Source: Euglena gracilis
Lineage: Eukaryota; Euglenida; Euglenophyceae; Euglenales
NCBI GenBank assembly: GCA_039621445.1
Contig: CP154954.1
Location: 39,145,816 to 39,209,815, forward strand
DNA: 64,000 bases
Direction: 5' to 3'
Under the pieces are notes generated by a model. The model saw only the letters and a program-made list of their open reading frames with translations, was not told the DNA's origin and searched no databases. Positions 55,310-64,000 of the stretch are shown here, piece by piece (position 1 is the stretch's first letter; the number at the start of each line of letters is the position of its first letter). Position numbers and translations under genes: made by a program.

Positions 55310-57963
55310 TGGTTGTCATCAACTGGTGCTGTCATGATGCAACTCAGCGTGTTTCGTAAACAGTGGCTCAGCAATAAGCATTGGTCCCCAGCAAGCGGCA
55401 GTGGAGTTCCCCTCAATAGGCCATTGATGCAACATGCATCCAAACATTGACGCAAAAGGGTGTACTGGACATGGGCACTTGGCACAAGCTGTAGGAGATT
55501 GCATGCCTTCAGAACCATTTCGACTCGTGGAGCCCAAACAGTGGAGGCGAACGCCCCCCCTGCTAGGTGGCAGACTGGCAGTCCAAGGACCTTGAGGCCA
55601 CTTGCTTCAGAATATTCCTGCACCGGAATTTGTTGGAGCGGGGTTGTGTTGGTTGGGAGGCTGGACCATTCCATTCCAAAGGCAGGTCCCCACAACCGAC
55701 ACTTGGATATATTCAGGGAATCCCCAATGAGGGGTCCTTCACGCAGAATGTATCGGACTGCTGTTTCCAGTTGTGCTGGGGTACCCACGAGATGGGCATC
55801 GTCCAGGTACCATGCTTGCCATCCGACCAGCTCACCCACTTTTTCAACCAGATTTTGAACAGCAATTGCGAACGCCGCAGGACCACATGGATCACCTTGT
55901 TGCACACCACTTTTGCTGCGGAAGGAGGTTAACCCACAGTACAAAGTGGAATGCTCACTGTAGCAGCTCTCCATCCATGCTGTCATCTCAGGGCAACGTT
56001 CTCGAACAGCGTCCAGCATACCCTCACGGCGCAGGCAGTTGAAGGCATTTGCAAAGTCTAATTGCAACACACCCCAATCCTGAGCACCTGTGTGATGGAG
56101 ACAGCCGACAAGCTGCTGAAGCCCAATGGCGACAATGGAACAGGGATCAGAATGGCCAACGCCAAATTGTCCAGGCAGATTGTTGCGAACTGCTGTTCTC
56201 ACCACTTCCTGTCTCATGATCACTTTTCCTACCAGCCGACGTAGGCATTCGCCCGCTGATATGGGCCTGGTTCCCTCTTCTTCTGGAGCAGGTGGGCATT
56301 GGTTGCCGAAATCATCGGTGTTTTCGGCTGCTTTCACTTTTCGCAAGGCTGTCAGTCTGGCTGCTGCCATGATTGCGGCAGGTCCTTTTGGCAAACCACT
56401 GTCAATGGTGCGATAACAGAAGGTTGTGAGTTCGTCCAAAAGGTCATCTGCATGGCAACCTGCATCATGCCCCATCAAACACCGAAGGTGGTCGGGCCTC
56501 AAGCCAGAGGGGCCTGGTGAGGATTCTGGGCCAAAGCTGAAGACTGCCTTTCGCACTATTGTCCGGCGTTGTTGCATGTCTTCCTCAAGAGTGGCAGCTG
56601 GTAGCCAACGTCTCATGGTCGTTGGGCCAAGTCCAGGAGGCGGTTCATGTGGATGTAATTGCCGGAGGCGTTCACGTACCAAGTGGTTGTCGGGATTTTG
56701 AACACCATCGGAAGTCAACAGGTTGCACGCTTTGGATACAGCACCCCTGCCGACCAGTCGTTCTAGTCTGGAGACAAAATCCTCTTTTGTTACTTCTTCC
56801 TCTTTCGGGGCAGCCAGTCTAGTACGTGGTCTCTTTCGTGCGTTAGTTTCTTCCACTGGAGGACAAGTGTCCTTCCAACTCTCCAGCGTCGGGCGGCTTA
56901 GGTATTGTCGTGCTCGAGCCTGCAGGATGTGGCCAAGACGTGCCCAGTGACCGCGCCCACCACGGCCAAAGGGTGCCAACACTGCCTTTGGGAAGCACCA
57001 AAGGGCGTGCATGGCTTCCCAGGTGCTTTGTTCGTTCAGGCGGCGCAAGAGTGTGCAATAGACCTCGGCCACTGCTTGGATGGCCCCGCGAGGGATAAGG
57101 CTGATTGACCCACGAAGATCGTGGGCGATTTCTTCCCAAGTTGGATGAAGGTCAGGGCATGGTGATGAGAGGGGGTGGGATGCGGCATCAATGTTCATTG
57201 CGACGCTGTGTGGCAATGGGGCCGAGGCAGGGTTCAAAGGCTGTTCGCTCTGAGCTGGGTCACCCCCAATGAGGTCCAGAAGGAGCTGTTGTAGATTCCG
57301 GCCACCTTGCGAAGAGGTTTCCAAGAGTGGGGCAAGAGTGGGTGGGACCGAGGCAGTTGCCATCAAGAAGCCGACAGCCCTCGCTGGATCCTCGCTGAAG
57401 TCAATTTCAATCTGTGGGGGTACTGCGGGGCCTGGGTTTGGCTGAATGTCACCACAGGACAAAATTCCTTCCCCGCGCCCCAAGCGACTGTGGTGACCGG
57501 TGCAAGTGCTGGGGTTTTGCCGCTTCTTGGTGGGCATGCGTTTGGGCCAGCTATCCCTTTTCCTTTGAAACTCCAGTTCCGGGGGTCTGCAGGAAATGGG
57601 CGGTTGGGGCTCTGGGGTTATTCCGGTTGCGTGGAGGAAAGTGTGTCTGGCAGCTTTTGGGGAAACAGAGGCTTTGACTTTCTGTGTCGCTTGGGTGGCT
57701 TTCAGCAAATTGGGCCTGGCAGTTTTGAGCAAAATGGAATCTCCAGGGGTTTGCAGAGCACTTTTTGGTTCCCAAAACTGCAGAGTGGGGTTTTGGGGAA
57801 CAAGGGAACAGTATCTGACAGTTTTGGGGCTCCATGTCAGCAGAACCAGCTTGTGACCATGGGGGTTTTGGGTGCTTGGTGGGTTGGTGGGTCGGGGTGT
57901 GGATGCTGCAACTTGAAATGAGTGCAAAAGTTTTTCCCTTGTCAGGTGAGCAAGTGCACACAA
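55270..57963 (-). pseudogene. LINE F N-terminal region and reverse transcriptase
   Basis: 897 codons. Residues 1-165: basic, Pro/Ser-rich. Residues 171-179: GDIQPNPGP, a 2A-like ribosome-skipping motif. Residues 180-450: a poorly conserved part with helices and a basic patch (ARKRPRTR). RT from about 470: FGPESSPGPSGLRPDHL, GTRPISAGECLRRLVGKVI, motif A LQLDFANAFNCLRREG, motif B SGVQQGDPCGPAAFA and motif C AWYLDDAHLVG, with thumb residues NISKCRLWGP. It ends VWGD-stop at 55270, out of frame with the conserved GGLGV region that follows, so the stop is due to a frameshift. RT copies element RNA at the nicked target. Confidence 0.88.
57427..57453 (-). other. 2A-like ribosome-skipping motif GDIQPNPGP
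   Basis: Nine codons reading GDIQPNPGP, followed by Ala. They fit the 2A signature D-V/I-E-X-N-P-G-P except for Gln in place of Glu. Translation would be expected to skip between Gly and Pro, releasing about 178 N-terminal residues from the RT part; activity with Gln is uncertain. Confidence 0.7.
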
Positions 57964-58020
57964 AAAGAAGAAGAATGTAAATGTGTCCCAGGCGACAAAT
58001 AGAAACAGACAACAAATGTT

Positions 58021-58190
58021 TGAGGGGGCCTTTTCAGGCCCAGTGGCAGGGGGGGCCTTTTCAGGCCCAGTGGCAGGGGGGGGGGGGCCTTTTCAGGCCC
58101 AGTGGTTGGGGGGGCCTTTTCAGGCCCAGTGGCTGGGGGGGCCTTTTCAGGCCCAGTGGCTGGGGGGGCCTTTTCAGGCCCAAGGAAACC
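58021..58190 (-). repeat. 27-bp tandem repeat upstream of LINE F
   Basis: Six units containing GGCCTTTTCAGGCCCAGTGG spaced 27, 32, 27, 27 and 27 bp, the 32 being due to extra G. Each unit has a GGCC/GGCC inverted pair and a G-run. It lies just 5' of the LINE ORF, where some LINEs carry promoter monomers; alternatively it belongs to element D. Confidence 0.85.
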
Positions 58191-58889
58191 AGATAAACTG
58201 TAAAGGCCTCAGCAGGCCACAAGGGCTGAGAAGCCCTGGACAGCATGATGGGCTTCTGCAGCTTCTCACCACCACTGGCCTTGACTTGTACTTGGCTGGT
58301 AAAACTTGTACCCCAGTGGTAGCTTGTACATCTGTCGACCTGCTCCGGGAGACTTCTGGTCTTTTCTTCCATGTCGGTCTCCACGTCTTATACTTCACTT
58401 GAACTTGAACTTCACCAGGGACTTCAAACTTGCCCAATACTTGTAACTTGAACCCCTCCAGGGGATTTCACTTCTCGGCCATGTGATATGTCGAAAAAAA
58501 ATAGACACCAAGAAAGACGCCAAAGGTAGGGAGTGCCTTGGCATAGGCTCCTATCCTAATCTGTGGCCATTCCTAATCAGTAACCTTCCAATAACCCAGC
58601 CAGCACATGCATAAGTGTGAAAAGGGCAGTGGGCAGTATTGGGAGGTGGGAATTGGTATTGCGCATATTCTCATTGAGTTGCCCGCGTTCTGCACATTTG
58701 TTTTCATGTTCCACTTTCCACAGTGGGTTTCCCAGTTTTCCAAGTTTCTCAAACATGCAAGTTGTCAAGATTCTTGGACTATGAAACATCATTGAAAGAA
58801 GTCAAGGAATTCAATCAAAGACATTGTCAGAAGTTGAAACTGCGGTAACATTCATTGGCTGAACGGTCACTCGTGAACATCCATCTCCT
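58191..58889. other. No gene seen in element D internal region
   Basis: Contains short dispersed CTTGTAC and CTTGAACTT repeats around 58285-58460. No coding motif recognised. Confidence 0.5.
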
Positions 58890-59987
58890 TTGTTTTGTTG
58901 GTTGCGAAGTCAGGTTGTTTTGCCTGTTTGTTTGGGTTTTGTTTTTCCAACACAGACCTTGAAATATCCAGAAACAGTCTGGAAATGTTTCATCCGGGAG
59001 TGTCGGGGGTGTGGGGTCGGGAAGGAATCCAGAGGGCGGGGAATTTCCTCCCCCCCCCTGGACATGACAATGGGCATGGGTAGGAATCAGGGACCTGAGC
59101 CTACCCTGGTTTTGCCAAAAAGGGAACCCCAAGAAGATCCTGAAGGGATTCGAGTTTGGGTTGGATCCCCTGAAACTGAGGTGGGAAATAAAGATCCTAA
59201 GCCGCCGGAGGTCAGCCCCGGGTTCCCCCCCGCGGGGGCGGACACGTGGTGGGCGTCCCGCGTTAACATGGTAGCAGGGGTTTGTGATTCGACCACGTCC
59301 GTTAACATGGTCGCACAGGTTTGTGACTTGAACATGTCCGTTCACATGGTCACAGATGTTGGTGCAAGTATTGTGTCCTTGGACAAGGTTGCACAGTTTG
59401 ATGCAGTGATTTTGTCCCTGGTGGACATGTTTTCAGCAGGGATTTATCCAATTGACATGATCCCTTTGGAGGTAATTGTGGAAGGGTCAATTTTGCCTTT
59501 GCCAGAAAGACAAATTTCCTTTTTCCTTGCCCCATCACCTTCAATGGTTCAAGACACCCCCACCGAATTATCTGTGAATTCCCAGGTGCTGCGAGAGGGC
59601 CTAGAGGACCGAGGCCCTGGCCTGGAGGCCACAAATCCAATTGGCCGAGGACCGAAATATTATCAATTGAACGAGGAAGGCCGACGGGATCAGAAGCCCA
59701 GCAAGCAAGACGACGAAGTTGCAAGGTGTGACGCTGGTGTTCAACAATTTTCAGTCCCAGGGGGTCTGGAAATTAGGGGGGCTGAGTCGCAATTTATGAT
59801 TGGAATTGCACAGCCCAGCCCAACGCCAGCTCAGTGCCAGCCACAGCCAGCAGAAATGAGTCAGCTAGTTTTTGCCCACGAGAGTTTGGGAGTTGCAGCC
59901 CGTTTGCAATTTCAATTGGGAATTGCACAGCCAAACGCAGGGCCAGCCCAGCCCCAGCCAGCAGTTGGGGGGGCAGCCCAACCCTAG
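58890..59987 (+). CDS. Uncharacterised ORF in element D
   Basis: Open for 365 codons. A mildly hydrophobic, Val/Met-rich central part repeats a VNMVAxVCD-type motif (VNMVAGVCDS, VNMVAQVCDL, VHMVTDVGAS). Its C-terminal part has two copies of a Q-F-x-x-GIAQP motif leading into Ala-Gln-Pro repeats. No family recognised; no retroviral Gag hallmark. Codon use is not clearly that of a conserved gene, so it may be an open frame in repeat-derived DNA. The Met at 58890 is only the first ATG. Confidence 0.3.
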   Translation: MFCWLRSQVVLPVCLGFVFPTQTLKYPETVWKCFIRECRGCGVGKESRGRGISSPPLDMTMGMGRNQGPEPTLVLPKREPQEDPEGIRVWVGSPETEVGNKDPKPPEVSPGFPPAGADTWWASRVNMVAGVCDSTTSVNMVAQVCDLNMSVHMVTDVGASIVSLDKVAQFDAVILSLVDMFSAGIYPIDMIPLEVIVEGSILPLPERQISFFLAPSPSMVQDTPTELSVNSQVLREGLEDRGPGLEATNPIGRGPKYYQLNEEGRRDQKPSKQDDEVARCDAGVQQFSVPGGLEIRGAESQFMIGIAQPSPTPAQCQPQPAEMSQLVFAHESLGVAARLQFQLGIAQPNAGPAQPQPAVGGAAQP

Positions 59988-60560
59988 CCAGCAGTCGGGG
60001 GGCCAGCCCAACTCCAGCCAGCTGCAGAAGGGATAGCTCAGCCAGCTGCGCAGGAGTCAGTCCAGCCCCAGCCAATCATGCACGGGCCAGCCCAGCCCAT
60101 CATGCAGGAGCCGGCCCAGTCAACCGGCCAGCAGTTTTTGGGTCCGAGGAGCCCAGAAATTGCAGTGCCCCAGCCAATCATGCACGGGCCAGCCCAGCCC
60201 GTCATTCAGGAGCCGGCCCAGTCAACCGGCCAGCAGTTTTTGGGTCAGAGGAGCCCAGAAATTGCACTGTCCCAGCTAATTATGCATGGGCCAGCCCAGT
60301 GAATGATGCAAGAGCCAGCCAAGCCCATCATGGGGCCAGCCCATCCCATGATGCGAGAAACAGCCCAGCCCATCACGGGGCCAACCCAGCCCATGATGCA
60401 AAAGCCAGCCCAGCCCATTATGCAATTGCCAACCCAGCCCATCGTGCAATCGCCAACCCGGCACCGGCCAATTGTCGTGGGGCCAGCCCAGCAGCAGTCA
60501 GTGGTCGACAGCTCAGCTCAGCCACAGCCGACTGTCGACAAGCTAGACCAGCTCCAGTCA
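59810..60560 (+). repeat. Imperfect CCAGCCCAGCCCATCATGCA-type minisatellite
   Basis: Irregular repeats built on CCAGCCCAGCCC with GGGGCCAGCC and CATCATGCA spacers; two longer blocks of about 120 bp (60078-60185 and 60173-60300) are near-duplicates. Encodes AQPIMQxPAQP repeats in one frame. Period is variable. Confidence 0.75.
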
Positions 60561-60602
60561 GTTACACAAAAGACAGCTCAGCCGACCAGCCAGCATTGTT
60601 TT

Positions 60603-61934
60603 GGTGAAAATGGTCTGGGATTGGCAGAGTTGGGGAGGGTCCATGGGCCAGTTTCAGAGAAGCAATTTCAACTGGGAAGTGCATGTTCAAATAATCATAG
60701 TCCGGCCTCTCCCCAATCAGTTGCCCCAGAGTCAGTGCGGTCAGCCGGTGAACAAGCTTCAAGTCCAGTCGTGGAGCCAGAATCAGAATTGCAATTTCAG
60801 GCAGGGTTTGCAATGTCGGCAGGGACGGCAGGCACAGACGTCAGTCCTGCTGGCTGAGCCAACAGAATGCGTCTGGCTTCTGAAAGGGTGGAAACATTTC
60901 GTGCGGAGGCTGAAAATTGCAAGAAAAAGAGGTTGGCATAATCTGAAATGTTGCGGTCTTGTTCGGATCGCATGCATTCTCTGATGGAATTGGGTGAGCA
61001 ACTTCCGAGTCACAGTCCACCTGGTCTTTTTTCCCCAGCCACCCCTTCTGCGAGTTCACAAGACATGTGTCACGTGTCGAGTGGGCAGGGGGCAGCCCAG
61101 CCCTTGCCAACTCAGCCCCAGCAAGCTGCAGGGGGGCCAGCCCAGCCAGAACCGACGGCTCGGCCAGAACCGACAGTTCAAGAGCTAGTCCAGTGGGGCA
61201 GCCAGCAGAATTTCAATCTTCCATCCAGTGAATGTCCTGCCGTCACAGGACGATTTCCTGTGATAGGAATCGGGGCGAAGGCAGCAGGGAGGGGGGAGGA
61301 TTTAGTGGGGGTTGAGGCCGAACCCCAGCCCCCCATTCCATTGGTTTCAGCTTTGCCCAAACCCACCGCGAGTTTGATAGCACAGCCCAGCATGCCCACC
61401 GGGGGTTCGGGAAACCCACAAGATTCCCCTGGGTGGGACAGGTCTTGGGCAGAGTCGGGCATAGAATGTGTCACGCATGTAGCAGACGCTCGGACAGCAG
61501 TGTTGATTCCCCATATCAAGATCATGGGGGGTCCGCAAGGGGATTTGCCGACGGCACATCCTCCCCCACCACCGTTGGGTGCCCAGGAGTTCCCGTGGGA
61601 ATGGGGGGGAGAGTCGATTTTTCTGCCATCAGTGACTCTGAGTCCAGTGTTTGATGGGGGGAATGAAGATTTTCGCACGAGGCTGAAAATCGTTGATTTG
61701 GGAGCCAGAACCCCCCACGCACAGCCAATTTTGGGCACGTCCCTTGGGACTTTTGCAGATATGTTTGGGGTCTGCCACGTTTCGGGATCCCTTAACAGCC
61801 CAGTTCAGCTGACAGGGAGATCAGAGTGCATCAAGGAGGGTGATTGTCAAAATGAGAGGGCAGGATTGTGTACTCGCCCAAAAAGGAAAAAGCCAGCACC
61901 AGAGAGGGGGGGGGCCCTGCAAAGGCCTGAGTAG
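60603..61934 (+). CDS. Uncharacterised Pro/Gln-rich ORFs in element D
   Basis: Two frames (to 60857 and 60948-61934) that may be one decayed coding region. The second, 328 codons, is Pro/Ser/Gly-rich with AQP motifs and a basic end (TRPKRKKPAPERGG). No domain recognised. The QFQLGSA/QFQAGFA motifs before 60857 resemble the QFxxGIAQP motifs of the preceding ORF, suggesting expansion of one repeat. Confidence 0.25.
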
Positions 61935-61984
61935 GGGGGTCGCAGCCCTGTGGGGGCAAGTGTTGTGCAGTCTCGACTCCAGGT

Positions 61985-62834
61985 GAGGAGTTGAGAGGTG
62001 TTGTCCGTCATTTTGTTTGCTTTGTCCATGCCCGGTGAAGAATCTGTGAAAGTTGAAGAAAGCTCGCCCAGCGGGGGGAGCATCCAGCTTGTGTTGAGTC
62101 CCCCAGGGGGGAGACACTTGGCTTACATGAAGTCTTCCCAGCAGGGAGACCCGTTTTTTTGGCGAGTCCTCCCACGGGGGGGGGGGACACCAACCGATGA
62201 AAGGGGCCTCTGGGGGGAAGGCAACTGTTTTCAGGGAGTCCTCCTAGTGGGGGGGGTCTTCCGGTGGTCAGTCCTCCCGGGGGGGGACACCAACCGAGGA
62301 AAGGGCCTGAGGTGGCTGTGACCTTGACAACCCCAGGTGGTGCAGCTTGAGAAACAGCATTTGGTGGTTGTGAACTTCTGGGGAGGGAGTTCACCCATCC
62401 TGGAGCAAGGTTGGCGTGCAACCATGGACCTGGGGTGGGCATCGAAGATTGTCGATGGGGCATTCTTGTGTGGTTGGTTCTGCAGCTCTTCCGAGTTGGA
62501 TTGTATGTTGTGCCCATTTGGGGATCTTGTGTTGGGTGACGTGTAAAAGTTTGATTTGAAGTTCGGTTCAAACATGAAGTCCTTATTCCCCTGGAGGAGG
62601 GGACCCTGCTGAGCTCAGGATGCAGAAAAGGTGAGGGCCGGACTTCAAAGGGTGCCAAGACTGGGGCTGGTGAATAGGGAGTCCCCACCCCGCCTGCTGA
62701 AGCAGGTCGGAGTGAAAAGGGTGCGACCCCTCCAGTCCTTCAGTTTTACAATTTTTCCGGAGTTGGGATCTGTGATGTGCTCAAATTCGGTGGAGACTCG
62801 GATTCAGAACCGAAGCACGCAAGGAATAAAGAAA
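61985..62834 (+). other. G-run-rich repetitive sequence in element D, no gene
   Basis: Degenerate repeats around CCCAGCGGGGGG / CCCACGGGGGG segments from about 62070 to 62320, then unremarkable sequence. No gene supported. Confidence 0.5.
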
Positions 62835-63240
62835 CCTTCCTGGGGGAGGGGGTCCCGAGAGCACCCCCTGCCCGACCCAGTGGCCACCGGAATCAGAACC
62901 CCCGGAGGACGATGGGGGGGGGCCATGCGGGAAGCAGGGCTGTGGGTGAAAACCCTAACGGCAGGTTTCGGGTTCACCTGTGAAAACCCCACCCTGTGAC
63001 CAGAATGGTGTGGTGAACGTGATGGCCTCCCTGGAGGGAGGCATCCGGCGAACCTTCCTGGTGAGGGGGTCCCGAGAGCACCCCCTGCCTGACCCAATGG
63101 CCAACGGAGTCAGAACCCCCGGAGGACGATGGGGGGGGAACCATGCGGGAAGCAGGGCTGTGGGTGAAAACCCTACCGGCAGGTTTCGGGTTCACCTGTG
63201 AAAGCCCCACCCTGTGAGCGGAATGGTGTGGTGAACGTGA
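62835..63240 (+). repeat. Tandem duplication of about 190-218 bp in element D
   Basis: 62835-63024 and 63053-63240 share CCTTCCTGG, GGTCCCGAGAGCACCCCCTG and GAATGGTGTGGTGAACGTGA in the same order, offset 218 bp, with about 10% differences. Confidence 0.85.
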
Positions 63241-63642
63241 ACGGAGGCACCCGGCAAACCTTTCCAGGCGGTGGGTCCTCGAATAATCAGGCTTTCCCAG
63301 CGAGGGATGCCGTTGGCATGTTGAGCCCTCCCAGGGGGGTGGAAATTTGATGAGAACGGTGCCTTCCTGGCGGTGGAGAATGTGGGCCCTCTCTGAGGTC
63401 CATCAAGGCCTCCCAGGGGGGGGGGGGCAGTTCCCGATGACCAGGCTTTCCCAGCGGGGGGATCGCCTGCAAGTGGAGACTTCTCTCCCAGCACTGGGGG
63501 GGGGACGTCCAGGAAGTGTCCAGGTGAAGGTGTCGGTGCTGCGGGCCAACATCAGGTTTCTTTTTTGGTGGAGTGGGGCAGGTTTCCGGTCTCCGCCTCC
63601 CTACGGTCGGTTGAGTGTAGAAGTTTCTGGGAGAAACTTTTT
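63241..63642 (+). other. Element D 3' internal region, no gene
   Basis: G-run-rich sequence with CCCAGCG(A/G)GG and CCCAGGGGGG segments similar to those at 62070-62320. No coding feature seen. Confidence 0.5.
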
Positions 63643-63653
63643 GAGTAGGGGGG
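63643..63653 (+). other. Element D polypurine tract
   Basis: GAGTAGGGGGG directly precedes the TGTTGG start of the right LTR, as expected for a plus-strand primer site. Confidence 0.65.
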
Positions 63654-64000
63654 TGTTGGGGGGTCCGGGAAACCTGCGGGAAGAACACCCACTCCGCTGA
63701 AGGGGGGGTGAGGCTTCCCGTGGTAAGTCCACTCAGCCAGCGAACAATGTGAAGAGTGAGGATAAGGGCAGGTCCTTGGGTGCCTCCTGCCGAGGCGGAA
63801 GAAATGTGCCTCTGGGCATCCCCACGGGGGGGTGATTCAAGGTCTGTCTGAGCGCTGAAAAGGGGAGTGTGTGTGCGAGGAGTCGCTATGACCGCACATA
63901 GCCCCTGCGCCTCCCGAAAGGTGAATGACCGTTTGTTTGCAAGCTTGTGCGAGCCAGTGTGTGATCCTGTGGTTGGTTAAACTGGCCTGTGATCTGTAAT
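63654..64000 (+). repeat. Element D 3' LTR, truncated by window end
   Basis: Partner of 53268-53626, nearly identical apart from G-run lengths and a few substitutions. Confidence 0.75.

Larger units (their letters stand above)
54203..57963 (-). mobile_element. LINE F: non-LTR retrotransposon with 2A-like motif, RT and restriction-like endonuclease
   Basis: Minus strand, nested in element D. One long ORF (57963-55270) with an N-terminal 2A-like motif and an RT overlaps by 40 bp a second frame (55309-54203) with a zinc motif and a C-terminal endonuclease. A six-G run at the overlap explains the frame change. The limits of the untranslated regions were not found; a 27-bp tandem repeat lies at its 5' side. 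Confidence 0.85.
53268..64000 (+). mobile_element. Element D: LTR element without recognised pol genes, runs past window end
   Basis: Direct repeats starting TGTTGGGGGGTCC at 53268 and 63654 with the same following 350 bp. The left one abuts interrupted integrase sequence of copy C, and the right one is preceded by a G-rich polypurine tract. This is the layout of a 5' and 3' LTR, with the 3' LTR cut by the window end. The internal part has LINE F nested on the opposite strand and otherwise Gln/Pro/Ala-rich, minisatellite-like sequence. No protease, RT or integrase was seen, so it is probably non-autonomous. No primer site could be assigned because the LTR inner edge is unknown. Confidence 0.7.

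Overview
This is a window of a eukaryotic nuclear genome, made almost entirely of transposable elements and satellite DNA. No ordinary host gene, tRNA or rRNA was recognised. The organism cannot be named from the sequence. Chromodomain Ty3/gypsy elements, a DNA methyltransferase captured by a retrotransposon, a LINE with an APE endonuclease, RT and RNase H, and GKGKG-rich proteins together suggest an alga or other protist, but this is an inference.

Layout. (1) 1-6755, + strand: a GC-rich, decayed LINE ('LINE E') with an ORF1-like part and an APE endonuclease-RT-RNase H-zinc finger ORF2, ending in a stem-loop and a CCCCCA microsatellite tail. (2) 6756-8439: no gene seen. (3) 8440-12991 and 42930-46652: two halves of one 29-bp satellite array. 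(4) 12992-42929, - strand: a Ty3/gypsy chromodomain element ('element A') with 308/309-bp LTRs, sitting inside that array. It carries gag, protease, RT, RNase H, integrase and chromodomain, then a >5-kb extra coding region in the env position. Its own length is about 16.4 kb. (5) 21506-35029, - strand: a second Ty3/gypsy element ('element B', LTRs 1089/1085 bp) inserted into A's RNase H coding region. B encodes Gag, a DNA (cytosine-5)-methyltransferase-like domain, protease, RT, RNase H, integrase and chromodomain. The stretch 25848-29681 inside B is inverted, cutting the methyltransferase and the integrase in two; flipping it back restores both reading frames. (6) 46653-48283: no gene seen. 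(7) 48284-53267, + strand: a truncated, internally deleted copy of A ('copy C'). (8) 53268 to beyond the window end, + strand: another LTR element ('element D'), inserted in copy C, with no recognised pol genes. Nested in it on the - strand (54203-57963) is a LINE ('LINE F') with a 2A-like motif, an RT and a C-terminal restriction-like endonuclease.

How it fits together. The nesting order gives relative ages: satellite, then A, then B, then the inversion in B; and copy C, then D, and probably then LINE F. A and B both carry chromodomains, which in known chromoviruses guide integration to heterochromatin; this would fit A landing in a satellite and B landing in A. All coding regions carry stops or frameshifts, so nothing here looks autonomously active as it stands.

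The most notable points are the methyltransferase inside a Gag-Pol polyprotein and its frame-exact inversion, the giant element A with a large unidentified 3' ORF, a set of short palindromes in A that share the same loop sequences, a triplicated primer binding site in A, and a 2A-like motif in a LINE of the restriction-like endonuclease class.
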